From: Burkholderiaceae bacterium
GTDB lineage: Bacteria; Pseudomonadota; Gammaproteobacteria; Burkholderiales; Burkholderiaceae_E
Assembly (NCBI GenBank): GCA_023258775.1
Contig: JALQWJ010000083.1
Span: 1 to 6,535 of the forward strand
Reading direction: 5' to 3'
Length of the DNA: 6,535 bases
Under the pieces are notes generated by a model. The model did not search any database. It had not been told where the DNA came from and saw only the letters and a program-made list of their open reading frames with translations. Of the stretch, positions 1 through 5,662 are shown piece after piece (the first letter of the stretch is position 1; every line of letters begins with the position of its first letter). A program made the position numbers and the translations under genes.

Positions 1-64
1 CAGTTGGTAGAGTCCCGGATTGTGATTCCGGCTGTCGTGGGTTCGAATCCCATCGGTCACCCCA
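1..64 (+). tRNA. tRNA-His (GTG anticodon), 5' end outside the window
   Basis: The window begins inside the D arm (CAGTTGGTAGAG). An anticodon stem CCGGA (15-19) / TCCGG (27-31) encloses the 7-base loop TTGTGAT, with anticodon GTG at 22-24, so the tRNA reads His codons. The T arm has loop TTCGAAT between GTGGG and CCCAT-type strands. The acceptor 3' strand GGTCAC is followed by C61, the unusual C73 discriminator expected of bacterial tRNA-His (it pairs with G-1), and then an encoded CCA at 62-64. The acceptor 5' strand and G-1 lie before position 1. The sequence closely resembles proteobacterial tRNA-His. No terminator follows within the 67 bp before the next gene. Confidence 0.97.
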
Positions 65-131
65 CTACTTTTCGTGCATGCTTTGAGCAGCACCCCAGTG
101 CGACACTCGCGCGCATCAACAAGCAAACTAC

Positions 132-809
132 ATGTCCGCTGTCACCACAGTGATCTGCTGTCCGGCCCTCGACGATCAGTCGATGGTTGAACTCGTGCGT
201 CGTGTACGTTCCTGGATTGGTCCTTGCCAAGTCTGGAGCGAGGACGAGATCGGCAGCATGGAGCACAATGCCGACCGTCTGCAGGCTGTTGTTGAAGCGG
301 TGGGCCCGATTCAGTGGGTTGGGTCTGGGTTGGGGGCGGCCCTTGGGTATTGGCTTGGTTGTCGGCGTGAAGGTGCCATCCGCCAGTCAGAATTGTTTGA
401 ACCGTTTTTGGGGTTTAACGCACCCTTTTGCCAGTCGACCCGCTCGGGTAAGGGTATGTGGGCAAGTTTTGCCCTGGGTATTGCGCGCCATGAATGGGGT
501 TCGATGCTTGGGTTTTTCCTGCCGCCGCCTTCATTTGCAGCCCCGCGAAAACAGGACTTGCAGCCTTGCCAGCGCTGGCAGGAAGTAGCCTTCTACACAG
601 ATTCGCTGGACTTCGTTGAGTTGAGCGTGCACTATGGAAAGGGCACAAGAGTGTGGCTCAACCGTGCCGACCAGGATTTACAGGCGGAACGTGCGGCTAA
701 CCATATCCGCGCCATGAGCCCGCATGCCTTGGTGGAAATTGATCGCTGGCAAGCAGGCTCGTTTCCTGATTTGCTCGTGGAAACGATGGGAGCTAAGCAA
801 TGGGTTTGA
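132..809 (+). CDS. BioH-like alpha/beta-hydrolase-fold protein, probably catalytically inactive
   Basis: The 225-residue protein has the outline of a small alpha/beta hydrolase of the BioH (pimeloyl-ACP methyl ester esterase) type, but is shorter than E. coli BioH (256 residues). The N-terminal strand VICCP (7-11) sits where hydrolases have the oxyanion HG motif, and the HG is absent. Residues 62-70 (WVGSGLGAA) align with the nucleophile elbow LGWSLGG or VGHSLGA; the residue at the nucleophile position is Gly66, not Ser. The segment NAPFCQS (96-102) recalls the S-S-P-C-F-S strand of BioH. D180 in LNRADQD fits the acid position, while AGSFPD (208-213) fits the usual AGHFPH block with Ser210 replacing His. 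I infer a pseudoenzyme, or a very divergent family member. ATG 132 is the first start after an in-frame TGA at 84-86, and no clear Shine-Dalgarno precedes it. Its last 10 bp overlap the next gene, suggesting coupling to the membrane proteins. It has no signal peptide and is predicted cytoplasmic. Confidence 0.72.
   Translation: MSAVTTVICCPALDDQSMVELVRRVRSWIGPCQVWSEDEIGSMEHNADRLQAVVEAVGPIQWVGSGLGAALGYWLGCRREGAIRQSELFEPFLGFNAPFCQSTRSGKGMWASFALGIARHEWGSMLGFFLPPPSFAAPRKQDLQPCQRWQEVAFYTDSLDFVELSVHYGKGTRVWLNRADQDLQAERAANHIRAMSPHALVEIDRWQAGSFPDLLVETMGAKQWV
788..792 (+). promoter_or_regulatory. Shine-Dalgarno for the coiled-coil membrane protein
   Basis: GGGAG lies 7 nt upstream of ATG 800, inside the end of the preceding gene. 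It supports the overlapping start and translational coupling. Confidence 0.6.
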
Positions 810-1645
810 CCGGCACGCTCACTGAAACCGACTACACCGTCATGTTGGTGTTGCTTTTGCTTTTATCAGCTGTGGGACTTGTCTGGCTTGGTGCATTTTT
901 GCAAAAACGCAACGAGCGACCAGGCAGCGAGGCTTCGAATGCGGGCCAAGATTCGGCGATTCCCACCAGTAAGTTGCCGCAAATGCCGCCAACGACCGCT
1001 GAGCAGATCGTGAAGCGGATGGAACAACACCTGAGCGATTTGCAAAGGCAGCTGAACATGGATTTGGCCCAGTTGCAGGCTTCGATGAAGGCCGATCGGG
1101 CTGACACAGAGCGCCATGTGGTGCGAGTGCGCGAGATGGCAAGCGAGCACAAGCTAAGTCTCACTTTGTTTGAGCTCTTTGAGAGCCTGAAAACACTGCC
1201 TAAAAAGACACAAGACGCCCAGGCGATCGATCGCGCCTGGCATGGCCAAGTTGGTATTGAGCCCGATGACGTCTTGCTGCCGAGCGAAGACAGTGACCCC
1301 TGGAAAATCTACTTTAAGCTTGAGGGTATTTGGTATTTGCTGCGTGTTCTTGAGAGGAAGTACAGCAGGATCGATTATTATGAGATCTCGCTGCATGATG
1401 AGGACGGAAGGCTACTGGCCGAGGTAAGGGCAAGACCCGATACGAGTCGTGCCAAGCTCGATAAAGAGTTTGTTTCAAGCCTGCACGTTGGACCATGGCT
1501 TTCAGAGTTCATCGCGCTGCGTTTGCGAATGGATCATCGGTTGCAAAGAACATTAATGGAAGCGGCATCGAGGGATGTGGATGCCATGAAGCGCAGCTTC
1601 CGCATTCTGCAAGTGGGGAAGAAAGTTGAAACTGCCAGCGATTGA
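800..1645 (+). CDS. Single-span membrane protein with cytoplasmic coiled coil, function unknown
   Basis: I do not recognise this 281-residue protein. One very hydrophobic segment (about 13-34, Leu-rich) is followed by positive residues (QKRNER, 35-40), so the positive-inside rule puts the short N-terminus in the periplasm and the rest in the cytoplasm. A Pro/Ser-rich linker (41-65) leads into a heptad-like, Gln/Leu/Lys-rich helix (about 66-130) that looks like a coiled coil. The C-terminal part (about 145-281) is mixed alpha/beta with aromatic strands (WKIYFKLEGIWYLL, 168-181; IDYYEISLHDEDGRLLAEVRA, 191-211) and a basic helical end; I see no catalytic motif. ATG 800 has a good Shine-Dalgarno and overlaps the upstream stop by 10 bp, and the 3' end overlaps the next gene by 20 bp. 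The arrangement suits a structural or adaptor subunit of a membrane complex shared with the PDZ protein, but that is inference from context only. Confidence 0.85.
   Translation: MGLTGTLTETDYTVMLVLLLLLSAVGLVWLGAFLQKRNERPGSEASNAGQDSAIPTSKLPQMPPTTAEQIVKRMEQHLSDLQRQLNMDLAQLQASMKADRADTERHVVRVREMASEHKLSLTLFELFESLKTLPKKTQDAQAIDRAWHGQVGIEPDDVLLPSEDSDPWKIYFKLEGIWYLLRVLERKYSRIDYYEISLHDEDGRLLAEVRARPDTSRAKLDKEFVSSLHVGPWLSEFIALRLRMDHRLQRTLMEAASRDVDAMKRSFRILQVGKKVETASD
1615..1619 (+). promoter_or_regulatory. Shine-Dalgarno deciding the TTG start of the PDZ protein gene
   Basis: GGGGA lies 6 nt upstream of TTG 1626. The next in-frame ATG is at 1794, just before the first membrane span, and would remove the whole basic N-terminal cytoplasmic segment. 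The TTG with this purine-rich site is therefore the better start. Confidence 0.5.
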
Positions 1646-3554
1646 TTTACAAGGAACTCTGGGTAAGGTCCCAGGACTGTCGAAATTCATCAAGCCGAAG
1701 GCGGGCGCCTCTGCTGCTTCAGGCGGTGCAAAGGGGAAGGCTGCACCGGTCAAGAGCCATGAGCAGGAGGTCCAACAGCGCCTCGACCTCACGATGAAAG
1801 GTCTGGGTGGGCTTGCGCTCGTGCTTGTGCTTTTTGCGCTTTACACCGTGTTTTCGCAAAATGGCCTCAATAAGGCAATCCACACCGCTGCGCCCCCAAT
1901 GGTTGATCTGTCTGAGCTTGTTGCGACCCATGGCGGGAAAGGCGCTTCGGGTAAAAGCGATCATGCCAAGGAAGCTAAGGCAGCGAACAACGCCAAGCTC
2001 AAGCTTCCCGAGGGGACCGACCCGAGGATCGATTACGCTTTTGAGCAAATCGCCAATTTTGAAAACACCCGTTCTGAGGCGGTGTTGCGCAGTACTCGCG
2101 CAAATGTTGCGGGGGTTGCGCCGGGCAGTGTGGCTGCGCGTGCAGGATTTAGGGTTGGGGATTTCATCTTAAGTATCGATGGGGATCAGGCAGGGTTTGT
2201 GTGGGACAGCCTTCGTAAATTGACTGCTGCCGGCAAATCCTCGGTCTTGCTCGAAGTCCAACGCGGCAATGAAGTCTTGCGTGGCGAACTGATGGCACCT
2301 GAAGGGGAGCTGCTCACATCAACGAATACCGGTTTGCTCTTTGAAATCCCTGAGGGCTACCGTTTTATCGGTGAAAACGATCGGCGCGAGCTTCGAGGCG
2401 GATTTTCTAGGGCGTATATGGAGGGTCTCGCGGGTGATGAGCGCCTAGCCTATGCAACAAGCTTGGCGCTTTTAGGTGGCAATTTGGTCAAACGCGGGGT
2501 CGAGCAGGCCGATTTGAAACCTTCCGACCCGATGTGGCTGAAGACCGAGCAAATCCTTGCTGATCACCACAGTAAATTCAGCAAGGCGCTCGCACACCAC
2601 GGTGCTGTCCTCGAGACTATGCAAGCGAATTTACAAGCTGGCTTTGTGAAAATTGGCGCTCTACTCTTAGCAGCGCTTATTGCGGGTATTGCAGCGCTTG
2701 CCTCAGCGCTTCAACTTAATAAGCACCTGAGCGAGCAAGGCATCGGCGCAATGAGAGCGCAGTTTCAAGGCTTGCGTTCGCAAATGGATCAACTTGCCCA
2801 TGCGCAGGCTGCCATGAGCGCTTCCGGGCGAGATTCGTCTGCTGCCGGACGCGCAAGCACGCGACAGAGTGCTGCGGCTTCGACCCGGTCAAGTGAACCG
2901 GCGCGGGATGAAGGTCGCGAGAATGGTATTCGAGGATCCGTTATGAGTTCTGCAGTAGCGGTAGGTGCTGCCGCAGCGGCTGGTTTGTCGCTTGCTGAGC
3001 TTGCAGCACGGGTTGCGCTTTCAAGTGATCCCGACGACGAAAAGGCAGGCGATGCCGAAGAGGGCAATGCAGGCGATGCCGATGAGGTCAAGGCAGGCAA
3101 TGCCGACATGGGCAAGGCAAGCGAGGCTGGCACTGATGAAGGGCATGATGTCTTGGTCCAGGTTGATGCCCTGGGTGGTGTTGATTCGACTGAATCTGCA
3201 AAGGAAGCGGTCGTAGCGCCCAACCCCGAAGTTGAGCATGCCACATCAGCAGCCGGGGCCTCGGATGGCGGTCAACCGGCTGCTGACATCCAGGCTGGGT
3301 CGGACCCAGCTGCTGCACCAAGTACCGACACTGCGGCTGCACCAAGTACCGACACTGCGGCTGTAGCGGAGGCACACGCAGAGGCCGCGCCCGGAGAGGC
3401 AGCGGTTGCAGCGTCGGGGCCGGAAGCTGAGTCTGTGACACAAACCGCTGCAACCAGTGATGCAGCCTCTGATCAAACGGGTCAAACGGGGAGCGCAACG
3501 GACCAGGCCCTAAACGCGAATGCCTCGAGGACTGGAGACGGTGCAAACGCCTGA
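1626..3554 (+). CDS. Two-span inner-membrane protein with periplasmic PDZ domain and acidic repeat-rich tail
   Basis: The 642-residue protein (TTG start) has a basic, Gly/Ala-rich N-terminal segment (1-57) and a first membrane span at about 59-77. A linker follows, then a PDZ domain at about 158-222: the block GVAPGSVAARAGFRVGDFIL (163-182), then SIDG and VLLEVQRG, matches the ligand-groove and beta-strand pattern of HtrA/RseP-type PDZ domains. No protease motif is present. A helical region with TEQI...ADHH...ALAHH (307-325) leads to a second span (about 341-364), a short amphipathic helix, and a roughly 278-residue tail rich in Ala, Asp, Glu, Ser and Thr. An Ala-rich hydrophobic patch occurs at 437-465 and two sets of 8-residue repeats at 472-503 and 563-578. 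By charge, the N- and C-termini are cytoplasmic and the PDZ periplasmic. PDZ domains bind peptide C-termini or strands, so a role as periplasmic sensor or scaffold is plausible. Span-PDZ resembles T2SS GspC, and the acidic cytoplasmic tail recalls FimV, but neither family fits the full architecture. It overlaps genes on both sides. Confidence 0.85.
   Translation: MKLPAIDLQGTLGKVPGLSKFIKPKAGASAASGGAKGKAAPVKSHEQEVQQRLDLTMKGLGGLALVLVLFALYTVFSQNGLNKAIHTAAPPMVDLSELVATHGGKGASGKSDHAKEAKAANNAKLKLPEGTDPRIDYAFEQIANFENTRSEAVLRSTRANVAGVAPGSVAARAGFRVGDFILSIDGDQAGFVWDSLRKLTAAGKSSVLLEVQRGNEVLRGELMAPEGELLTSTNTGLLFEIPEGYRFIGENDRRELRGGFSRAYMEGLAGDERLAYATSLALLGGNLVKRGVEQADLKPSDPMWLKTEQILADHHSKFSKALAHHGAVLETMQANLQAGFVKIGALLLAALIAGIAALASALQLNKHLSEQGIGAMRAQFQGLRSQMDQLAHAQAAMSASGRDSSAAGRASTRQSAAASTRSSEPARDEGRENGIRGSVMSSAVAVGAAAAAGLSLAELAARVALSSDPDDEKAGDAEEGNAGDADEVKAGNADMGKASEAGTDEGHDVLVQVDALGGVDSTESAKEAVVAPNPEVEHATSAAGASDGGQPAADIQAGSDPAAAPSTDTAAAPSTDTAAVAEAHAEAAPGEAAVAASGPEAESVTQTAATSDAASDQTGQTGSATDQALNANASRTGDGANA
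3039..3134 (+). repeat. Four imperfect in-frame 24-bp tandem repeats in the PDZ protein tail
   Basis: Four consecutive 8-codon units encode EKAGDAEE, GNAGDADE, VKAGNADM and GKASEAGT (residues 472-503). The first three share GCAGGC followed by (G/A)AT and GCCGA at DNA level, while the fourth is decayed. The result is an acidic, Gly/Ala-rich disordered stretch in the predicted cytoplasmic tail. A copy-number-variable linker is likely. Confidence 0.85.
3312..3359 (+). repeat. Perfect 24-bp tandem duplication in the PDZ protein tail
   Basis: A 24-bp unit beginning GCTGCACCAAGT and ending GACACTGCG occurs twice without a mismatch (3312-3335 and 3336-3359). It encodes AAPSTDTA twice (residues 563-578). 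The absence of any divergence, even at third positions, points to a recent duplication. A small inverted repeat, GCTGGGT (3294-3300) / ACCCAGC (3304-3310) with loop CGG, lies just before it and could favour slippage. Confidence 0.93.
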
Positions 3555-3951
3555 TGCTCGTGAGCGTATTGATGCTCGCGAGCGGCTCGATGCGAATGAA
3601 CGATATCTTCTGGCGAGTTTTAATCGGTCCCGCTGTGCGGTACCGCTTAGTCTGATCGATCGAATTGTTCGGCAGCCAGTTGTCGAGCCTTGGGAGGGAC
3701 AGGGAGCCATTCAAGGCTTCGTGTTTGTTGAAGGCTGGTTGGTCTGGTTGTTGGAGCCCTCTCAGGTTTTTATGGATATCTCAGGACTTCACAAGTCTGG
3801 AGATTGGTTGTTAATTCTTCGCGAAGAGCAAGGATTAGGTCGAATTGGCGTTATGGCAGACGATGTGAAAGGTCCGGTTGCGTTTGCACGGATTGATCAT
3901 GCGCGAATCCTCCAGAGACGCCGCGGAGAAGAGTTTGATGAGTTTCGCTAG
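3520..3951 (+). CDS. Small CheW-like coupling protein (PilI-like), divergent
   Basis: The 143-residue protein consists of a short repeat-bearing, charged N-terminus (1-28) and one CheW-like domain (about 29-132). The pattern is YLLASFNRSRCAVPLSLIDR (29-48; first strands plus the ALPL-like turn), then IVRQPVVEPWEG, then IQGFVFVEGWLVWLLEPSQV (64-82; the position of the family's V-x-G-V-x-N-L-R-G-x-x-x-P-V-V-D-L block), then WLLILRE...GRIGVMADDVKGPV (96-120; the V-x-V-D-x-V-x-G block). CheW proteins bridge receptor tips and CheA kinase at the cytoplasmic face of the membrane. Here the Arg of NLRG is Glu71 and the usual Pro-x-x-Asp-Leu is lost, so coupling partners may differ. ATG 3520 has only a weak upstream AGG at 3505-3507. 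GTG 3541, preceded 9 nt upstream by GAGGA (3527-3531), is an equally good start and would cut the overlap with the preceding gene from 35 to 14 bp. Gene order before a PilJ-like receptor matches pilI-pilJ. Confidence 0.8.
   Translation: MPRGLETVQTPDARERIDARERLDANERYLLASFNRSRCAVPLSLIDRIVRQPVVEPWEGQGAIQGFVFVEGWLVWLLEPSQVFMDISGLHKSGDWLLILREEQGLGRIGVMADDVKGPVAFARIDHARILQRRRGEEFDEFR
3553..3606 (+). repeat. Three in-frame 18-bp repeats at the start of the CheW-like gene
   Basis: Three successive 6-codon units encode DARERI, DARERL and DANERY. All begin with GATGC, and the first two differ mainly at third positions. The units form a charged helical N-terminal extension ahead of the CheW-like domain. 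Confidence 0.8.
3925..3928 (+). promoter_or_regulatory. Shine-Dalgarno deciding the ATG 3938 start of the receptor gene
   Basis: GGAG, followed by more purines (AAGAG), lies 9 nt upstream of ATG 3938. A longer reading from TTG 3878 has no such site and would overlap the CheW-like gene by 74 bp, so ATG 3938 is preferred. Confidence 0.65.
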
Positions 3952-5644
3952 TCGCTTCCAAAATCGGCTACCAGGTGTCCCGGTTTGGATTGCCCGCTAT
4001 GGGCTCAGCGGTCTTCTTGCGCTAGGTATGGTGGTTTGCGTTGTTATCGGAGCAAACTACGAACGTGAGTTTCGCGGAAATCTAGAGCAAGGCTTTCAAC
4101 AACGTGTTGAACTCGGTGATCTCGCATCTTCGGTTCAGCAGCTTCGCCGTACGCTCGAGTCACCACGTGCACTAGACCCGGGCTACTTAAGCGGCCTCAT
4201 CGAACGTAGCAAAGAGGTAGAAAGCAAGGTTAAGGCTCAAACCGATGCAGGGCGAATCGCCGATCTCGCGTTGCCAACGAAAGAGTTAGCAGCGATCGCT
4301 GCGATGCAATCTGGTTTTGAGCGTCTTGCAGTGAGTACCGCGCAAGTTGAGCGAGCCTTTAACCTTAAGGCAACCCTAAAGCCTAGCGATTCGACAGATG
4401 CGCCCGCATTAAAGCGGGTGTCAGGCTTGATCGATGACTACATGGCTGCTGTCGGAGCGCTTCGCAATGCGCGAAGCGCTGCAAACGCTTTGCCAGGGCT
4501 CGTTGCTGCAACCATGTCCTTGGCTGAAAACCTACCGACGGCAACGGCGGAATCACGCCGAAAGTCGGTTAATCCGGGATGGAGGGAAGTGTTGGTCGCT
4601 TTGCCCGTGGACCGAGGCGATCTGGTCGACCGCCTTCTTGCCGACGGAAGAATGTTGGAAGATCTTCAATCTCAGCGCACTCGAGCAAGCTCGCGCCTTG
4701 AGCAAATCTCAGCCAAGATTGATAGCGCTGAGCGGATGCTCTTGCAATCGCGAAGCGGCGGTGGGCTCCTTGTCGTTGCATCGATCCTTACTTGGGTTGG
4801 CGTTGGCTTTGGTCTTTTGGCGATCGGTATCAGCTGGATTCAGGTCAAACGGTTTAGTGAAATTGGGCGTCAACCCCATCCACCCGTTGAACTCGTGGTA
4901 CCTCGAAGCGTGTTGGCGGAGCATTCAGAGGACGATCGTCAGGATCGTGTTGAGGAGAGTGACGCAGTCGAAGCGCGGATAGCTGCTCGCATTGCAAGTG
5001 AAGTCGGTACGGCGGTATCAGTTCGAGCGATTGCTGAGGCCGCAATCGAAGAGCCGATCGACCATGTTGCCTCTGGCTACTGGATTGAAGCTGGTTCGAT
5101 GGCGGAGCGCAGGGTTGCGCTGCTCGACAAACAATCTGAGCAACTCGAGCAACATGTGAAGGCAGTGATGGCAGCGGTTGAAACCCTCGCCGGAAGAGCT
5201 GACATGGTCGTACAAAGTCTCCAGCTGGCAACCGAAGAGAATGCTCCAAACGCTGGCCTCGATGCTTTGACTTTGCGCAAGCGAATTGATGAGCTTCAGG
5301 CGCTTGCCATGAACCTCTCGCTTCAGGTCCGCTCAGGCGAGGGTTCGGATCCATTACTTGACGACTTAGAACAGTTTAATGCCGATTTGACTGTACTTGC
5401 CGATGAGATAAAGAGGGTTGGTAAATCGGGAGGTGTTGCGCAAGTTGAACGGCGACTGAGCCATTCGATTGATGAGGGCCGACGAATGGTTGCCGCTGCT
5501 GACAGCCTGAAAGAGCGGGCAGAAACCTTGTATGAAGACGCACAGCGCTTTCGTCGTCATAGCGAGGCGTTGATTCGCGGTATCCAAGAGGGCGCGGTTG
5601 CAGAGCTTCCTGCGTCCTATATTCGCCATCGAAACTCAGCTTGA
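3938..5644 (+). CDS. PilJ/MCP-like two-span receptor with degenerate signalling tip
   Basis: From ATG 3938 the protein has 568 residues; the frame is open upstream to a TTG at 3878. A first span (about 18-39) and a second (about 276-302) enclose a roughly 235-residue all-helical periplasmic domain. Its layout resembles the PilJ sensory domain, including an A-L-R-N-A...L-P...L-A-E-N-L helix near 173-199. I see no HAMP domain after the second span. The cytoplasmic part (303-568) is helical and coiled-coil-like. Residues 456-468 (LAMNLSLQVRSGE) align with the receptor tip LALNAAIEAARAGE, preceded by IDELQ where IADQTN is expected, and 484-494 (LTVLADEIKRV) align with FAVVADEVRKL. A stretch of about ten extra residues (GSDPLLDDLEQF region) replaces the invariant GRG turn. 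The C-terminal helices end ...YEDAQRFRR like an MCP tail. MCPs control CheA through CheW. This one follows a CheW-like gene with a 14-bp overlap, so it is probably the receptor of the same complex. Retained tip residues are N459 and R465; the conserved Glu is Gln463. Confidence 0.8.
   Translation: MSFASRFQNRLPGVPVWIARYGLSGLLALGMVVCVVIGANYEREFRGNLEQGFQQRVELGDLASSVQQLRRTLESPRALDPGYLSGLIERSKEVESKVKAQTDAGRIADLALPTKELAAIAAMQSGFERLAVSTAQVERAFNLKATLKPSDSTDAPALKRVSGLIDDYMAAVGALRNARSAANALPGLVAATMSLAENLPTATAESRRKSVNPGWREVLVALPVDRGDLVDRLLADGRMLEDLQSQRTRASSRLEQISAKIDSAERMLLQSRSGGGLLVVASILTWVGVGFGLLAIGISWIQVKRFSEIGRQPHPPVELVVPRSVLAEHSEDDRQDRVEESDAVEARIAARIASEVGTAVSVRAIAEAAIEEPIDHVASGYWIEAGSMAERRVALLDKQSEQLEQHVKAVMAAVETLAGRADMVVQSLQLATEENAPNAGLDALTLRKRIDELQALAMNLSLQVRSGEGSDPLLDDLEQFNADLTVLADEIKRVGKSGGVAQVERRLSHSIDEGRRMVAAADSLKERAETLYEDAQRFRRHSEALIRGIQEGAVAELPASYIRHRNSA
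4456..4480 (+). repeat. Perfect 10-bp inverted repeat with 5-nt loop inside the receptor gene
   Basis: AGCGCTTCGC (4456-4465) and GCGAAGCGCT (4471-4480) are exact reverse complements separated by AATGC. It lies within the codons for the periplasmic helix (around residues 173-181). No T-run follows, so it is not an intrinsic terminator. It could be a stable mRNA hairpin or a chance product of Ala/Arg codons. Confidence 0.85.
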
Positions 5645-5662
5645 CTCCGGACTATTCCCGCG

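Noticed and set aside
1..131. tRNA-His 3' end as an integration site for a mobile element
   Set aside because: tRNA 3' ends are common attachment sites, but I saw no integrase, no direct repeat of the tRNA end elsewhere in the window, and no change in composition. The following genes look like a chromosomal operon.
65..131. Promoter or terminator between tRNA-His and gene 1
   Set aside because: The 67-bp spacer shows no stem with T-run and no convincing -35/-10 pair. The operon may be read from the tRNA promoter or from a promoter I cannot recognise.
567..580. Perfect 14-bp palindrome TGCCAGCGCTGGCA
   Set aside because: It lies inside gene 1 coding sequence, has no loop or T-run and no partner copy seen. 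It is most likely chance in a GC-rich gene, so it is not called as an operator.
2789..3244. 151-codon open frame on the - strand
   Set aside because: Antisense shadow of the Ala/Ser-rich tail; the product is low-complexity Ala/Ser and no independent signal supports it.
3088..3714. 208-codon open frame on the - strand
   Set aside because: It lies opposite the Ala/acidic repeat tail of the PDZ gene and the start of the CheW-like gene. Its Arg/Pro/Gln/Leu-rich, repetitive product is what the reverse complement of Ala-rich repeats gives, and it has no domain.
4854..5354. 166-codon open frame on the - strand
   Set aside because: Antisense to the receptor's coiled-coil region. The composition (Arg, Pro, Gln, His) is typical of a shadow frame.
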